From assembly GCA_027028005.1 (NCBI GenBank), contig JALVKE010000133.1:1-37378 (forward strand): DNA of 37,378 nt, written 5' to 3'. The notes beneath the pieces are model-generated. The model saw only the letters and a list, made by a program, of their open reading frames with translations. It did not search any database and was not told the origin of the DNA. Source of the DNA: Persephonella sp. (lineage in GTDB: Bacteria; Aquificota; Aquificia; Aquificales; Hydrogenothermaceae). This document shows positions 31,302 to 37,378 of this stretch, piece by piece (the stretch's first letter is position 1; each line of letters opens with the position of its first letter). Made by a program: the position numbers and the translations under genes.

Positions 31302-31915
31302 GTTTTCTTACCTATGTCAGGCCTTTTTATCTCTAATGTGTTATTTTTGGATATTATACAGTATTCAGCTCCTCCTAGCCTTCCAACAATCTCTATCTTT
31401 TTTGTATCAACATATCCTTTTTCATTTAAAAGATCATCTTTTATGTGAAAGTTAAGTATTTCTCCAAAAATTATTCCCATCTTTTCAATATTTATTATTT
31501 CAAACTTCCTACACTCTATATTAATAGGACTTTCTTTTATTCTAGGAGCCTTAACTGTAAGGGATTGTTCAGGAGTTAAATTTGCCTCATTAAACTCATC
31601 TACATTTTCATCAAATCCTACAGATGTTATATTCATCTTTTCAAGAAGGTCTTTTGTAACTATATTCACAACAAACTCTCCTGTCTCCTCTATATTCTTC
31701 CATGTATCTTTTTTCTCACCTGTTTCTTTACTTCCAATAGAAACCATTAAAAGAGGTGGAGAGCTTGAAACTCCTGCAAAGTAACTAAAAGGAGCTACGT
31801 TAAAAATACCATCCTTACTAACAGTTGATATCCAAGCTATAGGTCTTGGAACAATAGTGCTTGTCATAAGTTTATAAATACGTTTTTTATCTATATCTGA
31901 TGTTTTTATATCCAT
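31298..31915 (-). CDS. Flavin reductase-like (FMN-binding split-barrel) protein
   Basis: 205 residues of the flavoredoxin/flavin-reductase family: STIVPRPIAWISTVSKDGIFNVAPFSYF, SSSPPLLMVSIG, DTWKNIEETGEFVVNIV and the C-terminal VGRLGGAEYC. Members bind FMN and either reduce flavins or shuttle electrons. The partner is unknown; it lies between tatC (11 bases) and the Fur-family gene. Confidence 0.88.
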   Translation of the reverse strand: MDIKTSDIDKKRIYKLMTSTIVPRPIAWISTVSKDGIFNVAPFSYFAGVSSSPPLLMVSIGSKETGEKKDTWKNIEETGEFVVNIVTKDLLEKMNITSVGFDENVDEFNEANLTPEQSLTVKAPRIKESPINIECRKFEIINIEKMGIIFGEILNFHIKDDLLNEKGYVDTKKIEIVGRLGGAEYCIISKNNTLEIKRPDIGKKT

Positions 31916-31926
31916 TTTTGTACCCC

Positions 31927-32697
31927 TTACATTTGTTCTTCTGCTTTGCTCCTTTCACTTCTTGGATATAGAATTTTAGCCATAATAATAGAGATCTCGT
32001 AGAAAATAATTAAGGGCATTGCAAGAAATATCTGACTTACAATATCAGGAGGTGTTAAAATTGCAGCCATTACAAATGCAGCAACTACAAAATAAGGTCT
32101 AAATTTTATAAGAGTGTCAGGAGTTACAAGACCAAGCCTTGCAAGAAGAGAAAGAATAACAGGTAGCTCAAAGGTTATTCCAAAGGCAAGTATAAGTCTT
32201 ACAACAAAAGATATATAAGAGCTTACAGAAATCATTGCTTCAACATCAAGCTGTGTATAACCAAATGTCAAAAGAAACTTAATAGCTAAAGGTAAAACTC
32301 CAAAGTAGGCAAATAGAGCCCCTGATATGAAAAATACTGTTGTAAATGTTACAAAAGGAACAACTAATTTTTTTTCTTCTTCGTATAAGGCAGGTTCTAT
32401 AAATTTCCATATTTGATAAAAAACATATGGAGAAGCTATAACAAAACCTACAAGCATAGCTATTTTAAAAGCTGTGAAAAAAGACTCTGTTGGTGTTAGA
32501 GCCACTAGTTTTAAATCTGGGAAAACTCTATTTAATGGTTCTTTGAATATCTTAAAGAAGAAATCTACTTTAGTAAAAACAACAACTGTTGCTATAGCTA
32601 TAGCAACTAAACTTCTAAAAAGCCTTGTTCTAAGTTCAGCTAAATGTTCTGTTATAGGAGCTTCGTATTCTTCAGGAGATTTATGTTCTTGGCTCAT
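31927..32697 (-). CDS. tatC: Twin-arginine translocase subunit TatC
   Basis: 256 residues, six transmembrane helices. Early signature ITEHLAELRTRLFRSLVAI, containing the conserved Glu and LR of the signal-binding site, then LTPTESFFTAFKIAMLVGFVIASPYVFYQIW and the central FGITFELPVI. TatC recognises RR signals such as those on both Mo catalytic subunits in this window. It overlaps tatB by 17 bases. Confidence 0.96.
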   Translation of the reverse strand: MSQEHKSPEEYEAPITEHLAELRTRLFRSLVAIAIATVVVFTKVDFFFKIFKEPLNRVFPDLKLVALTPTESFFTAFKIAMLVGFVIASPYVFYQIWKFIEPALYEEEKKLVVPFVTFTTVFFISGALFAYFGVLPLAIKFLLTFGYTQLDVEAMISVSSYISFVVRLILAFGITFELPVILSLLARLGLVTPDTLIKFRPYFVVAAFVMAAILTPPDIVSQIFLAMPLIIFYEISIIMAKILYPRSERSKAEEQM

Positions 32698-33040
32698 CTT
32701 TTTCCTCAGAACCTTCCTCTATTTTATTTTTCTTAAAAGATATTTTTTCTCTTTTTGGCTGATACTCTTCTTTTTTTGTTGATGTTTCTTTTATCTCTTT
32801 GTCAAACTCATCTTCCCAAGTTTCTTTCTTTTTAGAAGTTGTTTGAGAAGGAATATGATGAGGATGCTGATAAGGTGGTTCTTCCTCTGTTACAACAGAC
32901 TTGACTTCATCCACTGTTGAACGTATCTCTCTATAAAATCTACCTAATGTCTTTGCTACTTCAGGAAGTCTTTTTGGTCCTAATACAAGTAATGCTACAA
33001 TAAAAATTAATATAAGCTCTGAAAATCCTATTCCAAACAT
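32681..33040 (-). CDS. tatB: Sec-independent translocase protein TatB (TatA/B family)
   Basis: 119 residues: FGIGFSELILIFIVALLVLGPKRLPEVAKTLG is the single transmembrane helix and hinge of the TatA/B family, followed by an amphipathic helix and a long charged, Lys/Glu-rich tail. The Glu in the helix start (FSE) and the length favour TatB over TatA. Partner of TatC; AGGAG precedes ATG 33040. Confidence 0.88.
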   Translation of the reverse strand: MFGIGFSELILIFIVALLVLGPKRLPEVAKTLGRFYREIRSTVDEVKSVVTEEEPPYQHPHHIPSQTTSKKKETWEDEFDKEIKETSTKKEEYQPKREKISFKKNKIEEGSEEKDEPRT

Positions 33041-33076
33041 AATAAACTCCTTCTTAAAAAGTTTAAAAATTATATA

Positions 33077-35653
33077 TCAAAATTCAGCTGCTATACTAAA
33101 CTCTATTCTGTATCTATCCTCTCCATCTTTCTTATTTAGATTATATGCAAAGTATAAAGTAAAAGAACCTGCAGGAGTTGGTATATATATCCCTGAGCCT
33201 ATAGAATTTCTCATATATAATTCTTTTAATTGTCTAAAATTTTCATACACATTTCCCATGTCATAGAATACAAAACCGTACAGATTAACAGGTTTATATA
33301 GGGGAAATCTTATATCTCCATTAAAGAGAAGAAAAGATTTTCCTCCTTTCTTATTCTTCCCAGCTACTTCTTCGTAAGAAAAACCTCTCAGGTTAGATAT
33401 CCCACCTAGATAAAATCTTTCAGGTGGAGGTATTTTTTTTAACTTCTGCAATATATATCCAAAGGATAAATTTGGTGCAAATGTTAAAAATTTCCAAGTA
33501 TGAAAAAGTCTGTAAGAAGTTAGGAATTTCTGAATAGAAAAATCTCCAAAATCTAGATAAACACCATATTTAAAATTGTAACCTTTTAAAGGATTTATTT
33601 TTGGAGATCCGTGCATATCTTTGTAAAAATAAGAAAATTTATAGGATAAATAATTTTTATATTCAAAAAACTTTTGCTTTTCCAATGAGTTATCTTTGTA
33701 TTCAAACCCTAAGCTAAAAGATCTGTACTTATCTTTCTTCTTTTTAAGAGATAGTTTATAACCTCTCTCCACAAGATCAAAAATTCTATGTATCTGCATA
33801 TTTCTAAAAAGACTTAAAGAAACAGTATTTCTAAATGGAACAAACTTGTTTAAAATAGAAAGTTGGTATGTTTGTCCTAATGTAGATGTTTCTAAATATC
33901 CAAAGAATTCAAATCCATAGTTAAAGAGATTTTTTAGTGAACCTTGCAAAGCTAACTTAAATTTTTGCTCAGAGTTGTATCCTATTGAACCTTGAAAGAT
34001 CCCTCTTTTGTCTTCTCTAAAAATATACTCTTTATCAACCTTTTTATTTTTTTTATCTTCTATAATATATGGATTTACTGTATCAAAGAGATAAAGAGAG
34101 TAAAAGTAGTCCAGTTCTGAATCAAATTCATCCTTAGAGAAATATTTTTCCTTTGATAAATTCCATTCAATAACTTTAGGGGAAAGATGCCATGTTCCGT
34201 ATATAAATGTTAACCCCTGTCTGTATCTTTTAGATTTGTCAATTTTTATATGTAGGAAAACATATACATTTTTGTTTTGAACAAATCTAGCATCAAGAAA
34301 AACTTTTGCATCAAGATATCCCTTATCTTTGAAATACTGTTTTATCTTTTCTAAAAGATTTAAAACCTGTCTTGGATTATAAACTGTAGGTACTTTAATA
34401 TATAAAGGATATTTACCTCCTACTATTTTTATCTCTTTTAGGATAAATTTTTTTCCTCTATCAACTTTTATAAAAAGAGAAACTGTGTGGTCTTCTTTAT
34501 TTATTTCTTCTTTTATTTTATAGTAAAAAGATAAATACCCTTCTTCATAAAAGGAAAAAAAATATTTCTTTAACAAATTTTCTATTTTTCTTCTACTATA
34601 AGGCTTTCCTAAAAAAGAATATAATTCCTCTTTTAATGTTTCAATATCTGTATTAATATCCATATTAGAAATTTTATAGACATCACCTTCCTTTATATGA
34701 AAAGTGATAAATACTCTATTTTTTTCAAAGTCTTCTCTATACTCAGGAACAATCTTTACATCTAAAAAACCTTGGTTTTTATAGAAATTTTTTATATTTT
34801 CTACAGATTTATTTATCTGGTAAAAGTTTACTCCCTCTTTAAATGTTAAGAACTTTCTAAGTTCTTTATCTGAAAAAGTTTTATTACCTTTAAAGGTTAT
34901 TACGTATTTAAAACCTAAGCTTACAAATATATTAACTGTAATATAATTCCTTTTATCTTTTTCAAGTGAATAAAACGATAGAAAGTTGTCATAGTAGCCT
35001 TTTTCTTTTAAATAATCTGAAGTTTTCTCTAATCTATCCTGAAATTTTATAAAATCAAAATATTCACTAAATTGGAACAATTTAAAAATATAAAAATTTC
35101 TTTTCTTTTTTAGTATAAATGTAATAATATCTTTTTTTAGTTTTTCAGGAATAAAAATATCTGAATAGATATTTATCTTTTTAATCTTTACTCTTTTTCC
35201 CTCTTTTATATGAATATGTATTACTGCTTCTCCATTTCTATTGATAAATGCATCAATGCTAACATCAGCAAAGGGGTATCCTTTATCCATATAAAACTGT
35301 TTTAATCTTCTTGTTAGATTAAAAATAGTACGTTTTTCAAAAAATTGTCCTTCTAAAAGACCTGTTACAGCTAAGATTTCTCTTCTCCAGAAAGACTTAT
35401 TTCCTGAGATATATATCTTTTTTATAACAGGTTTTCTTTTTAGATATAAAACTCTATTTTTGTAGGATATTCTTTCAAAATCTTCTGTTTTTTCCAAAAG
35501 AGAGATTATATAACCTATATCTTTTGTTTTTTCATATATCTCCTGAAGATTATTTTTAGGGAGGGGATAGTTAAATACAATCTTTAAGGCTTCACCGTAA
35601 GAAAATAAAGGAATAAAAAGAAAAAGAAAAAAAATTCTAATACCTTTGAACAT
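33077..35653 (-). CDS. bamA: Omp85-family outer-membrane assembly protein, BamA-like
   Basis: 858 residues with signal peptide (MFKGIRIFFLFLFIPLFSYG), about five POTRA-type repeats (roughly residues 70-475: repeated patterns such as IKKIYISGNKSF, YVITFKGNKTFSDKELRKF, LKEIKIVGG) and a C-terminal 16-strand barrel. The lid/strand motif NLRGFSYEEVAG is the RGF signature, and the end is an aromatic strand finishing AAEF. Inserts outer-membrane proteins. Assignment to BamA over TamA rests on the repeat number and length; the lpx/skp/ompH neighbours of typical bamA loci are absent. Overlaps the upstream gene by 17 bases. Confidence 0.88.
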   Translation of the reverse strand: MFKGIRIFFLFLFIPLFSYGEALKIVFNYPLPKNNLQEIYEKTKDIGYIISLLEKTEDFERISYKNRVLYLKRKPVIKKIYISGNKSFWRREILAVTGLLEGQFFEKRTIFNLTRRLKQFYMDKGYPFADVSIDAFINRNGEAVIHIHIKEGKRVKIKKINIYSDIFIPEKLKKDIITFILKKKRNFYIFKLFQFSEYFDFIKFQDRLEKTSDYLKEKGYYDNFLSFYSLEKDKRNYITVNIFVSLGFKYVITFKGNKTFSDKELRKFLTFKEGVNFYQINKSVENIKNFYKNQGFLDVKIVPEYREDFEKNRVFITFHIKEGDVYKISNMDINTDIETLKEELYSFLGKPYSRRKIENLLKKYFFSFYEEGYLSFYYKIKEEINKEDHTVSLFIKVDRGKKFILKEIKIVGGKYPLYIKVPTVYNPRQVLNLLEKIKQYFKDKGYLDAKVFLDARFVQNKNVYVFLHIKIDKSKRYRQGLTFIYGTWHLSPKVIEWNLSKEKYFSKDEFDSELDYFYSLYLFDTVNPYIIEDKKNKKVDKEYIFREDKRGIFQGSIGYNSEQKFKLALQGSLKNLFNYGFEFFGYLETSTLGQTYQLSILNKFVPFRNTVSLSLFRNMQIHRIFDLVERGYKLSLKKKKDKYRSFSLGFEYKDNSLEKQKFFEYKNYLSYKFSYFYKDMHGSPKINPLKGYNFKYGVYLDFGDFSIQKFLTSYRLFHTWKFLTFAPNLSFGYILQKLKKIPPPERFYLGGISNLRGFSYEEVAGKNKKGGKSFLLFNGDIRFPLYKPVNLYGFVFYDMGNVYENFRQLKELYMRNSIGSGIYIPTPAGSFTLYFAYNLNKKDGEDRYRIEFSIAAEF

Positions 35654-37142
35654 GTTTATCCTTTATTCCTTTGAAATCTTTTAGAAGATATATATAGATT
35701 TTATACACAACTTTTCCTCTATAAACCACAGGATACATCTGCTTTTTTATAAAAAACTTAAATGCTCCTCTTACTTCTTTAGGAAGAGTTGACCTATAGG
35801 TTACAAAAACTCCATACACATCTTTGCCTTTATGAACATTTATACTTTCCCAAAGGTCAAATTGATTTTTTCTCCTTCCTAAATTTATACAGTAAGTCCT
35901 AGGATGTCCTTTCACATAAAAGGCAAGTTCAGATGCTATATGATACGTATCGCTAAAAATAATGTAAGGTTTATCAAGTTTTTCTACTATCTGTGTAACT
36001 GTTTCCCCTAATCCTTTCCATCCAACAAGTCTTTTTGTTGGATCTTTCTCTGGAGGTAAAATCCATCCTAAACCTATTTTGTCTAAAATTGGGGTGTAGA
36101 AAAGGATAACAATAGAGATAGCAGACAAAAATATGGCTGTTATAAAAGACTTATACCATTTTTTTAGAAAGATATAAAAAACTGTTAAAGTATATAAACT
36201 AAAATATGCAAAGGCAGGCCAGTTAGCCTCAACTCTCTTTTTAAAAGCTACATAGAGGAAAAACAGAAAAACAAAGACAGGAAATATCCACTGAAAAAAT
36301 ATCTCTTCTTTTTTTCTTTCTTTAAAACCTCTATAAAGGGCATAGGCAAAAAAAGGAAAGAAAAAAACAGAGTTTATACCAATCTGCCCAAGTATGTAGT
36401 CTCCTAAATACTGCAGAGATTTTGAAAAAGAAATCTCTTTTACATTAGCTCCTTCTAAAGAAGAAACATGTTTAAAAGAAACAAAATCATGTTGAATATT
36501 CCATAGAATAACAGGAAGAGTAAAGATTGAGGCTACTAAAATAGAAATGTAGAACCATCTACTTTTAAAAACTTCTTTTTTATGAAAATATAGAAATATA
36601 AGAAAAGGTGGTAAAACAAAAACCATGGAGTACTTGGATAAAAATCCTAATCCAGCAAAAATACCAGATAAAATCCAGTAAACAGGTTTATTTTCTTTAA
36701 CAGATTTCCATAAAAATAAAAGAGTTAAAACCCAAAATAATGCAAGAGGTGTATCAGTTAAAAAAAGGATAGAAGCTATTTCATAGGCAGGAACAGCAGA
36801 TATAAAAACAGAAGTAAAAAATGCAAAAATCTCTAAATCTTTTCTTTTATCAAAAAAATCTTTAAAAATCTCTAATACAAAAAAATACGTTAAAACGCCA
36901 ATTAAAAATCCTATAACAATAGCATTTATTCTTACTCCTAACTCTGTATCTCCTAGTATAGATGTAGAAAGAGCATTCATATAGGCTATTAAAGGTGGTT
37001 TAGAGTAGTAAGAAAGGTCTAAATATTTAGACCAGAGCCAGTACTGAGCTTCTTCTGTAGACAGGTCTATATGCCCAGATAAAACGTATAAAATCCTTAT
37101 ATCAAGCAGAAGAAAATGGAAAATCAGGACCCTTTTTAACAT
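35637..37142 (-). CDS. GT39/ArnT-type membrane glycosyltransferase
   Basis: 501 residues, about 11 transmembrane segments with a small periplasmic C-terminal domain. The first loop HIDLSTEEAQYWLWSKYLDLSYYSKPPLIAY is the catalytic loop of the PMT/ArnT superfamily (acidic residue and PP motif). These enzymes transfer a sugar from a polyprenyl-phosphate donor to lipid A or protein. The acceptor is unknown. ATG 37142 is not preceded by a recognisable ribosome site and lies 8 bases from a TATAAT, see the promoter entry. Confidence 0.85.
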   Translation of the reverse strand: MLKRVLIFHFLLLDIRILYVLSGHIDLSTEEAQYWLWSKYLDLSYYSKPPLIAYMNALSTSILGDTELGVRINAIVIGFLIGVLTYFFVLEIFKDFFDKRKDLEIFAFFTSVFISAVPAYEIASILFLTDTPLALFWVLTLLFLWKSVKENKPVYWILSGIFAGLGFLSKYSMVFVLPPFLIFLYFHKKEVFKSRWFYISILVASIFTLPVILWNIQHDFVSFKHVSSLEGANVKEISFSKSLQYLGDYILGQIGINSVFFFPFFAYALYRGFKERKKEEIFFQWIFPVFVFLFFLYVAFKKRVEANWPAFAYFSLYTLTVFYIFLKKWYKSFITAIFLSAISIVILFYTPILDKIGLGWILPPEKDPTKRLVGWKGLGETVTQIVEKLDKPYIIFSDTYHIASELAFYVKGHPRTYCINLGRRKNQFDLWESINVHKGKDVYGVFVTYRSTLPKEVRGAFKFFIKKQMYPVVYRGKVVYKIYIYLLKDFKGIKDKHVQRY

Positions 37143-37150
37143 AAGAAATG

Positions 37151-37159
37151 ATTATAGCA
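37151..37159 (-). promoter_or_regulatory. Extended -10 promoter of the glycosyltransferase operon, probably leaderless
   Basis: Minus strand TGC-TATAAT ends 8 bases before the ATG, so transcription would begin at or next to the start codon. No -35 match and no Shine-Dalgarno sequence are present. Confidence 0.5.
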
Positions 37160-37178
37160 AATTTGGTATGAACTGTGT

Positions 37179-37313
37179 TTGAATACTCTCTCTGAAATAA
37201 TTACCAAAAGATTTGTTGCTAATTTTATAAAAAATCAAATAGAAAAACATAAGAAATATATAGTAAAAGCTGAAATCTATATAGATGGAAGGGAAATTGA
37301 ATTGGATATATAA
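37179..37313 (+). CDS. Possible 44-residue protein or gene remnant
   Basis: TTG at 37179 opens a 44-residue frame ending at TAA 37311-37313, with a plausible composition (NFIKNQIEKHKKYIVKAEIY, then DGREIELDI). No ribosome site is visible, so it may be the tail of a decayed gene; upstream of 37158 the frame is closed by TAG. The rest of the right end (37314-37378) shows nothing I can assign. Confidence 0.3.
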   Translation: MNTLSEIITKRFVANFIKNQIEKHKKYIVKAEIYIDGREIELDI

Positions 37314-37378
37314 AAGTGTAAGAAAAAGTATAAAATTTTCTTAAAACACATAACTAATTTAGATACCAATTTTTATGT

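Noticed and set aside
1-37378. tRNA, rRNA, CRISPR array or insertion sequence
   Set aside because: Looked for cloverleaf-type and direct-repeat patterns and transposase motifs; none seen by eye.

Overview
The window comes from an AT-rich (roughly one third G+C), densely packed genome. It carries flagellar C-ring genes, a membrane sulfide:quinone oxidoreductase, two Tat-exported molybdopterin enzymes, rhodaneses and an Omp85 protein. This fits a thermophilic, sulfur-metabolising chemolithoautotroph of the Aquificales, most like Hydrogenothermaceae (Sulfurihydrogenibium / Persephonella type). The genus is an inference from gene content and protein style, not a match I could run.

Left end (1-4.5 kb): a Uma2-family nuclease gene cut by the window edge, a YqaA/DedA-type membrane protein and a 56-residue four-cysteine protein overlap one another on the plus strand. 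They converge on a minus-strand operon fliG-fliM-fliN-flgF. fliG has a clear sigma70-type promoter whose -35 box lies inside a 9-5-9 inverted repeat. Next (4.5-8.8 kb): sqr with an unlisted 45-residue basic protein downstream and a terminator, divergent gpmA, then a FadL-type outer-membrane channel paired with a secreted SCP2-like protein.

Centre (8.9-24.4 kb): about 15 kb of minus-strand genes form a sulfur/molybdenum cluster. From its promoter at about 24.45 kb it reads: periplasmic two-domain rhodanese; YeeE/YedE sulfur transporter; an unlisted 47-residue membrane protein; a membrane-anchored rhodanese-like protein without the usual catalytic cysteine but ending in a glycine run plus Cys-Leu; the alpha, beta and gamma subunits of a type II DMSO-reductase-family enzyme, with gamma fused to a cytochrome c; an exported acidic protein that also ends Gly-Cys-Leu; a second Mo-enzyme module in B-C-A order (FeS, NrfD/PsrC, catalytic); a TorD chaperone; and a multi-cluster ferredoxin with an internal twin-arginine-like segment. 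Hairpins without U-tracts sit at several junctions. The two Gly-Cys-Leu tails resemble the sulfur-carrying arms of DsrC/TusE and SoxY. My main proposal is a periplasmic sulfur relay in which rhodaneses and penultimate-cysteine carriers feed or drain a type II molybdoenzyme of unknown substrate.

Right end (24.6-37.4 kb): a RusA-like resolvase overlaps an MgtC/DUF4010 membrane protein on the plus strand. On the minus strand a long compact operon runs GT39-type glycosyltransferase, Omp85/BamA, tatB, tatC, flavin reductase, Fur-family regulator, TolC-like protein and mobA, followed by a GGDEF-EAL protein and a DUF72 protein. MobA (bis-MGD cofactor) and TatBC (folded-protein export) are the maturation functions the two molybdoenzymes need. 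The GGDEF-EAL promoter carries the same 9-5-9 inverted repeat over its -35 box as the fliG promoter, which suggests one regulator joins motility and cyclic-di-GMP control. I saw no tRNA, rRNA, CRISPR array or insertion sequence.
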